NCBI RefSeq assembly: GCF_000368065.1
Contig: NZ_KB851200.1
Coordinates: 2,411,204-2,475,203, forward strand
Length of the DNA stretch: 64,000 nt
Direction of reading: 5' to 3'
Source of the DNA: Acinetobacter seifertii
GTDB taxonomy: Bacteria > Pseudomonadota > Gammaproteobacteria > Pseudomonadales > Moraxellaceae
Numbering within the stretch: position 1 is the stretch's first letter; every line of letters starts with the position of its first letter. Below the pieces are notes generated by a model. That model was given only the letters and a program-made list of their open reading frames with translations, did no database searches and was not told the origin of the DNA. Both the position numbers and the translations under genes were made by a program. Shown one piece after another: positions 16,199-25,600 of this stretch.

Positions 16199-19100
16199 TT
16201 ATTGGTTATCCCAAAACTGATCACGTACACGCATAGCTTTCTCACGTTCATAGCTTCGAAGTTGACGCTGTACTTCAGTTGCAATGTCTTGTGTCGACTG
16301 ACCCGGCTGTGCTGTGACATAAATCGAAATAGAATCGCCCTCAACTGTAATTTGATGAGGTTTTGAAGCTTGGGCCGTTGGTGTACTTGGTACCCCGGCA
16401 ATAAGCGGTTTTGTCACAATCGGCGGCAATTGCACCGGAGCACTGAAAGATGGTGTGGCTAATGCTGGTTGCTGGACTGATGTCTGAACTTCAAGCAAGG
16501 TCTTCAAATGTTCAGGAAACTTATCTGAGATATTTTCTAACCCGTTCCATAACTGACTCCAGCCGCTTTTAATCTGGTCAAAAAGCTTGAATATTGGTAC
16601 TTCATCAAGCATAGGTTTCACATAGGCCGTGACCTTTTGAAGTATGTTTTGAGTTTGATCTGGGATGGCTGGAATGGCTGCTTTATTTAAGCGCTGCCAT
16701 ACTGTTTGCTGCTGATCAGGGAGAGAATTCGCACCAGGATAAAATTCTATTGGCGGTAGTGCTGTAAAGGTATCAACAATGCGTTGATATGTTTTCTGAA
16801 GCGAACCATGCTGCTGGCCTAAACCAACCTCAAGACCAGCCACAATAAATCGACCAATTCCACGCATAACCCTTGATGGACTATGAATATCCATTTTTTT
16901 ACGCATGAAATCCGGCATGTAGCTATTGATCTGACCCCACAACGATTTCAGTCCAGTAAAGCCCGATTTAACACCGCTAATGAGGCCATCAATGATATTG
17001 CGGCCAATACTCATCATTTGATCTTTAAGCGACTGTAGATAGCCAAAAATGCTTTGCCAGCCGCTAATCAACTTCTGAAGGATCGGATTGGTTTGTATGC
17101 TTGCAATTAAGCTATTCCATGCATTAGATACCGACGCTTTTATTGCAGACCATGCAGCAGCCGTATTGGTTTTTACCCCTTCCCACTGGCTTACAAACCA
17201 AGTGCTTATAGGTGAGAAAATTTGCGTAATACCAACCCATAGGTCGTTAGCCCCGGCAATGATTCCACTCCATAGGCCACTGAAGAACTCCGCGATACTT
17301 GACCAGTTTGCAATGATGAGACGAGGAATCCCAATAAACGGCATCATGAAGGTTAAGATCGGATTATTTGCAAAAACGCTGTCTATGCTTTGAAAGACAG
17401 ACATAATCGCATTCCAGCCATCACTGAATATCTGTTTTACGCTATTCCATACCCCGCTGAAGAAACCAGTAATTGCTCCCCAATTTTGATAAATCAGATA
17501 AGCAGCTGCTGCAATAGCAGTCACGGCCAATAAAATTGGATTGGTCATAAACAAACGTCCTAACCAAAGTACCGAACTTCCTAAAATTACGAATCCTTTT
17601 TGTAATAGACCCACGGGGCCAGTAAGCATTTTAAAAACGAAGCCGAGAGAACTACCTGTTGCACCCACTGTGGCCATCATGAGCCTTAGACTCAACATAC
17701 TTAAAATAAGCGGTGAAAACACCACTAATGCCCCGCCAATGGCCACTAATGAGGTTGCGATAACAAGTAACCCGGCTCCAAGCATTTTTGCCAGTGTTGG
17801 ATTCTGCTGCATCCACATATTGAAGTTTTTTAAGGCACTGGTGGCCACTTCAATTGCCTTGGTATAGATCGGCAAAATACTTTGGCCAAAGTTCAGATAT
17901 GCGTCGTGTAACTTGGCTCTTGCTTCTAATTCTTTACCTGTTGTGGTGTTTTTTGCTTTGTCATTCAATTGCTCAATATTATCGGCCCCAGCGTTGAGCT
18001 TCGCATTTTTATGGATCTGTTCGCGCTGGTCATACATCGTCGTAAATAGGTTTGATGCATTGCGGTTTGTAAAAATACTTCCGATGGCATCGTGGACCTG
18101 ATCTTTTGACGTAATGCCCTTTTGAGCAAAAGCTGGTAATAAAACTTTCTCCATCCATTCGAATTGGTCTTTCTTGAATATATCAGCGCCTTTAAGTGCT
18201 CCCGGGTTTAAAAATGAAACTTGGCCAGCTTTATCATGTGAAACTTTGCTTTGATCCGCGATTAGGCCCAAATCCATCAAATTATTTGCGGCTCGTTTGG
18301 TTGTTCGGCCTTGATAAATATTTTGATATGCAGACATGGCCGACGTACCGAAACGATGACCACCAAGCTCTTGAACAAGGGGTTCCATCTTGTAGTAGAA
18401 CGCTTCATTCGTTAAGCCTTTTACAGCTACACCACCCGTTTTAATAGCATTTAGCCATTCTCCAGCTTGTACTCGTCCACCCGTGGCCGTGATGACCTGT
18501 TGAATGATATTTGCTTGTTCTTTAAATGCTGCTTCACTCTTTAAGCCGTTGCGTAATTCAATGACTTTAAGCATGTCCATGAACTTTCGTTCGTTCTCTT
18601 GGCCATGTTCATTTCCAAACATCGCTTCATTAGAAAACTTCATTTTTGCAAGCATTGGAGCCGCAAATTTTGCATGATGAACATCAGCAAAAGCTGTAAT
18701 ACCGTCACGAACAAGTTGCAAATTATCGAATGTACTTGTACCAAACGTTTTCATTGCTTTCGCGTAATCGGTTGCTTCTTTGGTAGCGTGTTGCCCTAGT
18801 CCAAGTGCGCCAATTCTGTTTTGTTCAATCTCAACCTTTTTATTTTCTTCAATAGGCTTTCTCATCGAGTACAGCGTAGTGGCTCCAGCTGCAGTTATCC
18901 CGGCTCCATAAATCATGACTGTGCGTGAGTGTTGCTGAACCTTCTGATAATTTTGCTGTACCCGGTTTAATTGGGCCATTTGGCGCTGTTGCTTGTCGAT
19001 TTCGGAAGTTGTCCCGGATAAACGTTCTCTTAATTTTTTTTGATGTGATCCGAGTTGATTTACCGACAAACCAGATTGATCTAACTCCCGGGTTAAATTC

Positions 19101-19900
19101 TTTAAATGCTGTTTTTGTTTGTCATATTCAGCCGTTAGTTTTCCGACTTCGCGTTCGCTACTGGAGAGCTGCTGAGTTAGACCTTTTAAAGACGCTTGGC
19201 TTTTTTTATGCTCGTCTTTAAGTTCGCGAAGACTCTGCTTTTGCTTATCTATAGTTTGATTTGAGTGCTCAATCTCACGACGTACCCGGATGTGTTCATT
19301 ACTTAGATTTTTGGTACTAATACCATATTGACTGAGTTCAGCACGTGTACGTTGTAGAGCGATCCCCTGCTCATTAATACGGTTCTTCAGTTGTTCAGCT
19401 TCACGTGATGCCCGGTTAAAATCTTGAGTCAGTTTCTTACTTGGCTGTGCGTCCATTTGACGCTTTAAATCAGCAATCCGGGTTTGTACAGCCTGATAAC
19501 TTTTTGTAGTTTCCAAAGCCGCTTGTTTTTGTTGTCTAAACCCATCGATACGCTTGAGCTGGGCATCTAGCTGTTTTTTTGCAGCTTCAGTCGCCTTCAG
19601 TTGTTGCTGAGTTTTTTCTAGTGAACTAGCCAAGTGGTTAGTCGGGTTCTGAGCAATTTCAGCCTTCAAATGCTTCACATGTTCCTGCATATTTTTTAAT
19701 GCAAGACTGCTCTGTTGAACGGCTGCTTTTTGTTTCTCAAAGCTATCGATTTTGGCTAATTGTGATTCTAGGCTTTTAACCTGATCTTTGGTCTGCTTCA
19801 GTACTCTGGCAGCAGCATTGCTGTTGCCAGAAAGGATTTTAAGGGCGGGACTGAGTTTGTCTTGAGAACCGAAGATGACTTCGAGTTTAAGTTGTTTCAT
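16199..19900 (-). CDS. T: tail tape measure protein (P2 gpT-like)
   Basis: A 1233-aa protein that sets tail length and forms the tail core. The first 330 residues are almost pure coiled coil rich in Gln, Lys and Leu (SLESQLAKI, QLKATEAAKKQ). A glycine/hydrophobic region with several membrane-like helices follows at about 700-860, then Trp-rich repeats such as IWSGIIAGANDLWVG. The ATG overlaps the stop of the E+E' frame (ATGA), and the gene is followed by U, as in P2. Longer than P2 gpT (about 815 aa), so the tail should be longer. Confidence 0.92.
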   Translation of the reverse strand: MKQLKLEVIFGSQDKLSPALKILSGNSNAAARVLKQTKDQVKSLESQLAKIDSFEKQKAAVQQSSLALKNMQEHVKHLKAEIAQNPTNHLASSLEKTQQQLKATEAAKKQLDAQLKRIDGFRQQKQAALETTKSYQAVQTRIADLKRQMDAQPSKKLTQDFNRASREAEQLKNRINEQGIALQRTRAELSQYGISTKNLSNEHIRVRREIEHSNQTIDKQKQSLRELKDEHKKSQASLKGLTQQLSSSEREVGKLTAEYDKQKQHLKNLTRELDQSGLSVNQLGSHQKKLRERLSGTTSEIDKQQRQMAQLNRVQQNYQKVQQHSRTVMIYGAGITAAGATTLYSMRKPIEENKKVEIEQNRIGALGLGQHATKEATDYAKAMKTFGTSTFDNLQLVRDGITAFADVHHAKFAAPMLAKMKFSNEAMFGNEHGQENERKFMDMLKVIELRNGLKSEAAFKEQANIIQQVITATGGRVQAGEWLNAIKTGGVAVKGLTNEAFYYKMEPLVQELGGHRFGTSAMSAYQNIYQGRTTKRAANNLMDLGLIADQSKVSHDKAGQVSFLNPGALKGADIFKKDQFEWMEKVLLPAFAQKGITSKDQVHDAIGSIFTNRNASNLFTTMYDQREQIHKNAKLNAGADNIEQLNDKAKNTTTGKELEARAKLHDAYLNFGQSILPIYTKAIEVATSALKNFNMWMQQNPTLAKMLGAGLLVIATSLVAIGGALVVFSPLILSMLSLRLMMATVGATGSSLGFVFKMLTGPVGLLQKGFVILGSSVLWLGRLFMTNPILLAVTAIAAAAYLIYQNWGAITGFFSGVWNSVKQIFSDGWNAIMSVFQSIDSVFANNPILTFMMPFIGIPRLIIANWSSIAEFFSGLWSGIIAGANDLWVGITQIFSPISTWFVSQWEGVKTNTAAAWSAIKASVSNAWNSLIASIQTNPILQKLISGWQSIFGYLQSLKDQMMSIGRNIIDGLISGVKSGFTGLKSLWGQINSYMPDFMRKKMDIHSPSRVMRGIGRFIVAGLEVGLGQQHGSLQKTYQRIVDTFTALPPIEFYPGANSLPDQQQTVWQRLNKAAIPAIPDQTQNILQKVTAYVKPMLDEVPIFKLFDQIKSGWSQLWNGLENISDKFPEHLKTLLEVQTSVQQPALATPSFSAPVQLPPIVTKPLIAGVPSTPTAQASKPHQITVEGDSISIYVTAQPGQSTQDIATEVQRQLRSYEREKAMRVRDQFWDNQ

Positions 19901-20405
19901 TCAGCATCATTTCCATTTCTTTCAATGGCTTTTTGATGCCATTGCATCAGTTCTGATAAGGACATGTTTGTATAGGTTTGCGGTGGCCAGTGAAAGATCA
20001 CCGCGATATTGGCAATGGCATCATCTACTGTTGCTGTAAGATTGATACACGTACTGAACTCGGTTGCAAAAAAAGCATTAACGCAGCTCCAATCTGTGCC
20101 AGATCCGAAGGTTCAAGTTGATTAATCTGTGCTTTGGTTAAAGTAGGACTTGATACACGCGGGATAACGGTACAAATTGCTGTTACGTCACCTTGAATCA
20201 AATCTGTGATTTTCACACCCTGAAGGGCCATAACGTTTGGCTTACGAATGTCTAATTGGGTAATTTCCATTGAACCCATTTTTAGGGGTTTATCTAAATA
20301 AATTACTTCCACATCCGGGTTAATCGCCTTTTGATTTTCAGCTTGTTGAACTTCGAGTTCTGTTGGTTGAGTTTCAATCTCAGTGTTTTGGTTTTGAGTA
20401 TTCAT
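19897..20405 (-). CDS. E: tail assembly chaperone gpE and frameshift product gpE+E'
   Basis: gpE (126 aa, stop at 20025) and gpE+E' help fold the tape measure protein. The zero frame ends shortly after a run of seven T (20074-20068 on this strand; codons CTT TTT TTG). Slipping back one base there opens a second frame ending at 19897 that reads DDAIANIAVIFHWPP ... MSLSELMQWHQKA, the gpE' signature. The fused product is about 169 aa. The T7G slippery site and the position just before the tape measure gene match P2 and most long-tailed phages. Confidence 0.9.
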
Positions 20406-20467
20406 GATCTGTCCTAAAAAGAATTAAAAAGACTCCGGCTGAGACCAACCGGAGTAAGGAAAAGGGA

Positions 20468-20989
20468 TTAACTTAAATGACCAATGGCTTTCATGTGCTC
20501 GGCGTTGCGATCGACACCTTTAACAATGAATTTGTTCGATGGAATATCAATTTCGATATAAACCACACCATTGATGCTGAGCTTGTAATAGCTCCAGATA
20601 GTTTTGATTGTTGTTTCAGTGTCATCACCTGCTTTCTGATTACCGAAATCAAGCTCCTCATGACGTCCACGTACGACAATCTCATAAGCATCGATTTCAC
20701 CAGTATCATCACGCTGATACGACCCGGCAAAACGCAGCATATGCGCTGAAACGGTTGAAGCACCGAACTGTTCAAGGATGAGTGGATCTACACCGCCAAG
20801 TTTCCATTGAAAGTTAGTGATGTCATCTCCGAAACCTAAATCGACCTTAACGCTGCCGTCCATGCCACCACCACGCCAGTTTTCTAACTTACGCGCAAGC
20901 TTAGGAATAGTTACTTCTCCGGTTTGACCGAAATAGCTAATACCCTCATTAAAGAGGTCCATAAGTTTTAATTTCTTTGGTAAAGCCAT
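20468..20989 (-). CDS. FII: major tail tube protein (P2 gpFII-like)
   Basis: Forms the inner tail tube. 173 aa, matching the P2 protein in length and pattern: MALPKKLKLMDLFNEG at the start, then ITIPKLARKLEN-like and DLGFGDD elements, and RGRHEELDFG in the middle. It follows the sheath gene by eleven bases and precedes gene E, as in P2. Confidence 0.92.
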   Translation of the reverse strand: MALPKKLKLMDLFNEGISYFGQTGEVTIPKLARKLENWRGGGMDGSVKVDLGFGDDITNFQWKLGGVDPLILEQFGASTVSAHMLRFAGSYQRDDTGEIDAYEIVVRGRHEELDFGNQKAGDDTETTIKTIWSYYKLSINGVVYIEIDIPSNKFIVKGVDRNAEHMKAIGHLS

Positions 20990-21000
20990 GTGCTATTTCC

Positions 21001-22170
21001 TTATGCCGCAATACGTGAAGCAAAGTCAGCCAAATAACTATCAGTGATTTCCTGACGTAGACTGAGATCTTCAAGAGGTGGAACTGGTGTGTAGTCGTAA
21101 GAAATACGAAGCTTGCCGGCTTTTAAAATATCGGCTGGGTTAAATGCCGGGTCAAACCAAGCTTCACCACCAATGAGATAGCCATTTGTCTTCCAATCAC
21201 GGAGTTTTCCATTGATCCCTTCAATAATGTCCCGCGCAAGTGATGGATGTAGTGGCTTATCAACCGCCCACATGTGAGATTCACCCATTGTGTCCATGAT
21301 GACCTGAGCAGTACGTGTATAACTTTCGAATGCAAAATTAGGATCTTCAGAACAAGTACGTGAACCCCAATAACGGAACCCATCACGCTGAATAATTGTG
21401 GTCACATCATTTTCATTGAGGAAATTGGCATCTGTTGCTGAAGACTGTAAATCCCAGAACACATCTTTACTGATCCCTGTAACTCCATTGACAGGTATGT
21501 TTGACAAAGTTTTATGCCAACCAATTTCCTGATCGATTTTTGCACGTAGCCCTAAAGCACGAGCTGTCGCATAGAGTGTTGTGGTTGAATTTGTCGCGGT
21601 GTCCCACCCCAAAAAGTCGGGCCAAATGACCATCGCTTCACGTGCGCCAAATGTTTGACGGTAAGCAATAACTTCTTCTTTAGTATTGCAGCCATAGGCA
21701 GAAATATAAGCAAAGCCACGAAGTTGCTGAGCAATTGAAATTAGAGCAGCACTGACAGCTGCATTATCTAAGCCCGGGACACCTAGAATTCGAGGTTTCA
21801 TCCCGAATTTAGCGCCTGAAGTGAGCAATTGTTTTAAACCAGTGTATTTACCGTCGACCGATCCGCCGATTATTGAGCTGGTTTGAGTAGCCTCGTCTTT
21901 TTCTTCTTTAACCCGAACAACGATTACAACGGCATTGGTTTGATCAAGAATCGCCTGTAATGTACGGGCTAGCGTACCTTTAGTACCTGCTTTGGCAAGG
22001 GCTGCAAGAATGTCAGTAATTAAAACTGCAGTATCGAGTGGGAATGTTTGTTCATCTGCATCCGATGCAGTACATACCACACCGATAACAGCGGTTGAAA
22101 TTGTACGAATGGGCCGGTTTCCGTTATTAATTTCGAAAACCCGGACCCCGTGGTGATATGAATCTACCAT
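21001..22170 (-). CDS. FI: contractile tail sheath protein (P2 gpFI-like)
   Basis: 389 aa, close to P2 gpFI. It opens with YHHGVRVFEINNGNRPI and has the conserved sheath elements ILGVPGLDNAAV and YWGSRTCSEDPNF near the end, with the C-terminal LRISYDYTPVPPLEDL. It is the first gene of the FI-FII-E-T-U-D operon. A 23-bp palindrome that is probably an activator site lies about 80 bases before its start. Confidence 0.93.
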   Translation of the reverse strand: MVDSYHHGVRVFEINNGNRPIRTISTAVIGVVCTASDADEQTFPLDTAVLITDILAALAKAGTKGTLARTLQAILDQTNAVVIVVRVKEEKDEATQTSSIIGGSVDGKYTGLKQLLTSGAKFGMKPRILGVPGLDNAAVSAALISIAQQLRGFAYISAYGCNTKEEVIAYRQTFGAREAMVIWPDFLGWDTATNSTTTLYATARALGLRAKIDQEIGWHKTLSNIPVNGVTGISKDVFWDLQSSATDANFLNENDVTTIIQRDGFRYWGSRTCSEDPNFAFESYTRTAQVIMDTMGESHMWAVDKPLHPSLARDIIEGINGKLRDWKTNGYLIGGEAWFDPAFNPADILKAGKLRISYDYTPVPPLEDLSLRQEITDSYLADFASRIAA

Positions 22171-22248
22171 AAAATAAACCTGTGGTCTGATTGGTTTTTT
22201 GTCAGCTCACAGGTTTTCAAATTGCACGTTTGATTTCATTCAGCGGCA

Positions 22249-22271
22249 GTTGTAAACGGCAGTATTACAAC
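22249..22271. promoter_or_regulatory. candidate Ogr-binding palindrome before FI
   Basis: GTTGTAA-N9-TTACAAC, one of three copies with identical arms and spacing. P2 Ogr sites have TGT-N12-ACA about 55 bases before transcript starts; here the inner TGT and ACA are 13 bases apart. From this site a start near 22205 would suit gene FI. Confidence 0.72.
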
Positions 22272-22285
22272 TTGAACGTAGCCCT

Positions 22286-22672
22286 TTATTGACTCATCGC
22301 ATAGCGCCACATTTCATCGATTTCATCATTAGAAATATCTAAAAGAGTAAGCATATATTTGACCGAATCATTTGCTCGTTCAAACTTTTCAGATTCGTTA
22401 TATTCAATCTGGACTCGTGTTTTTAGCGCTGAATCTTCAATAGCTGCTATTGATTGTTCAACCTTTTCTAACAATTCATACTGAAGAAGTGCAAGCTTAA
22501 ATTGGCGTCTTGTAAGAGGTTTAAACTCAGCAAGACGCAGCTGCTCTTTTTCTTCATCAGAAAGATACTTTTGAGGGTTAATGTGACGATCTACTTCTTC
22601 AGCAGTCATTTCAATTAAATCGTCTTCAAAGGAAAAGACTTCACCAGTGGTATGATTTCTAAAATATTTCAT
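22286..22672 (-). CDS. G: putative tail fibre assembly protein
   Basis: A 128-aa protein in the place of P2 gpG, directly after the fibre gene, with which it overlaps by four bases. It begins with YFRNHTTGEVFSFED, as many fibre-assembly proteins do, and has a charged helical middle (LTRRQFKLALLQYELLEKVEQSI). It probably helps fold or attach the fibre. Sequence likeness to gpG itself is not clear. Confidence 0.7.
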   Translation of the reverse strand: MKYFRNHTTGEVFSFEDDLIEMTAEEVDRHINPQKYLSDEEKEQLRLAEFKPLTRRQFKLALLQYELLEKVEQSIAAIEDSALKTRVQIEYNESEKFERANDSVKYMLTLLDISNDEIDEMWRYAMSQ

Positions 22673-25600
22673 CGTAATTCACTCCAAACGTTCGGATTAA
22701 CTGTGCCTGTTGGCATATTGAGTCTGTAGGTGCTGCCGGGCTGTACAATAAATGAATAAAATCCCGATCCATAATTCGTTGAATAGTCATAAACATGTTT
22801 AAAAATTGACTGGCCATCAACTAGGCATTCAACCGTTGCAGTGCCACCACCCGTATCAGGAAAACAGATAATCACACCAATTGGACGCCCGGTTGAATTT
22901 AGGTAAGTTGTTTCTACGGCACGGCTAGAAAGGACATTTTGATAAGTTTGACCAATACCAATAGCGTTGTTTGCTGTTGTCGATATTGTGATGTTTCCAG
23001 ATCCATCAAAAAGTGCCGAACCTGAAACAGCACCAGCTAAAGAAATCTGACGTGCTGTTACTAGCTTTTCGGCTGCTCCATCAGTGCGTCCAGTCCCCCC
23101 ACAAGTCTTTGATAACGGCTGAGATCCGTTTGCAGACCAAACACCCCATGAATCACCATTCAAATAGAAATATCGAGTTGAACCTTCAAGCTGTAGCCTT
23201 GCTTCACCAATACCCCCACCAGCAACAAATACACCTTTGGTGGCGATGTCACCTGAATTATTTATGCTACCAGTATTTGATAAACCATTAGTTGCAAGAC
23301 CACCTTTAACTGTACCGCCTTTTTCCGTAAGAATTTTTTCAAACTCAACTTCAAAGCCCTTTGCATCACGTGCTGTACGATACCAAAGCCCACTATTCGC
23401 ATACTTTGCTAAGATTTGAACTGCTGGGGCAGATCCAGAGCCTAAAAAGTGCATTACTGTTGATGTGCCGCCACTTTCTTGAATCGTATAGACACCTGAT
23501 TTTGCATTCCAAGCAACGTCATAAACAGTTGATGTCGTACCATCTGCTTTAAATTTCGTCTCATCATAAATAGTAATGTCGCTGGTACCATCAAAGGCAA
23601 CCGAATTGATGCGACGCACATTTTGCAATTTTGTTGCTGTTGCGGCATTTCCATCAATATTCGATGGATCAATTTTTTTCCAAGAAGACCAAGTGCCATT
23701 ATAAAAATGGCGATAGTACATAACCCCACCACCATTATATGGGATAAACCATTGATCACACCCAGCGCTTCCTTCAACACGCAAAGCAAATGCATTTGCT
23801 TGAGGAACGTTTGCTATTTGTGCTGTGCCTGCATCAGTATCTTGATAGTAAAAGCCTGTCTTTTGATAATTATTTAAATCCGCACCTGCAGGGATGTAGA
23901 AACTAACTGGAGGCACATTAATATTATTACTTGCATCAAACGCAACGCCATTTATCAAACGTGGATTTAATAGCTTGCCATCCAAATTACCAACATAAGT
24001 GGCCGTGCCTGTATATCCATAGAATTTATCTGCATAAATAGCTGCGCGAGATTGAATTGCACCTTTTGCATAAATCCCAAGATTAGGAACAAGACTAGCC
24101 TCTGAATAAGTATCAGAAGCAAGTACACCACCTGTTAATACGCGACGTCCTTTTTGCTCGTTTTCTGATGTGAACCATAAATCAGAATCGCCATAAACCT
24201 TATTGGCAAAGATTATGCCATTTACACGTAAATTCCCTGTAACGGTACCACCAGCAAGTGGAAGTTTAGAATCATCTTGTGTACCAATTACTCGCCAGCT
24301 GGACCAAGTTGCTGCATCTCCATTCACATTCCAAGTTTGGCGCATTGCCATTGTGCCATTGTTTGTCCCTTGAGCTTGATGTGGGTAATAGATTTGATGA
24401 CAGGTGCCACCGCTTCTAATGACTACAAGAAAACCATAACCATATAACCCGGCAATATTTAATTCCGTAACGGTGTATTTACCATCTTTTAATGCTAAAT
24501 CAAGTTGCTGAAGGGTTGAAACGCTGCCATTCCAGCATAGAGGGGCTTCAATATTTAGGTCTTGAGTTCCGTCGAAATAAACACTGTTAATATTCCGCCC
24601 ATTTTGTAGTCGGGTTGCTGAAGCTGCATTACCAGAAATATTTGAATCGGTATATGCAATTTCTCTTTTGAATGTCCAAGTTTTATCCGCATAACCAGCT
24701 TGAAAATGGTACAGTCCAGAAGTCCCTTTATTAAATACAAGCGCGTTTTTTCGACCACCTGATGAATCATTCCATCCGTTTAAAGTGATGAAATCACAAA
24801 AAGCTGAAATACCGTCAGAGTTATAAGTTCCAAAGAAAGTTTGAACGGAATTTGATGCAAGTTCAGTCGGTAGTAACGTTCGATCATCACTCATTTGTAG
24901 ACCGACTGCATTTGCATTTTTGTCTAACTTCAGAAGTTGTAAAGCTCTACCTTGTTTCGCAGTTAAAGCTTTCGAACTATCATCCGTGACTAAATCATCA
25001 ACTAATTGCACTACACCTGCTTGTGTTACTGAAGCGGATCTAATTGTTTGCTGTGAGATGCCTGAAATTAAACCCTTGTCATTTACAGTAATTGATGGGA
25101 TTTGAATTGTTGAAGAATATGTACCAGCAACGACGCCACTATTCGCAAGTGTTAATACACATGATGAGTTTGCAGAACCATCATAAGTGAATGAACCTGA
25201 AGCCGCGCCAGAGAAAGAAACTTGTCGAGGTGTAACAAGCTTTTCGGCTGCCCCATCTGCTCGGCCTGTACCACCGCACAATTTAGATAAGGGTTCAGAT
25301 CCATTTTCGGTCCAAACGCCCCAAGAACCGCCATTAAGATAAAAATAGCGATTTGTACCCGCTAGTTGTAATCTTGCCTCCCCTGCTGCATTTCCAGCAA
25401 CAAAAGTCCCTGTCGTATAAATATCACCAGTATTTGAAATACTATTTGTTGCAAGACCACCTTTAACTGTGCCGCCTTTTTCAGTCAGAATTTTTTCAAA
25501 CTCTACTTCAAAGCCCTTTGCATCTCTTGCTGATCGATACCAAAGTCCACCATTCGCATATTTTGCTAAGATTTGAACTGCTGGGGCAGATCCAGAACCT

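Noticed and set aside
16066..16401. 111-aa minus-strand ORF after the tape measure gene
   Set aside because: It overlaps the end of T and the gene-U N-terminus in a different frame; the gpU reading is family-typical.
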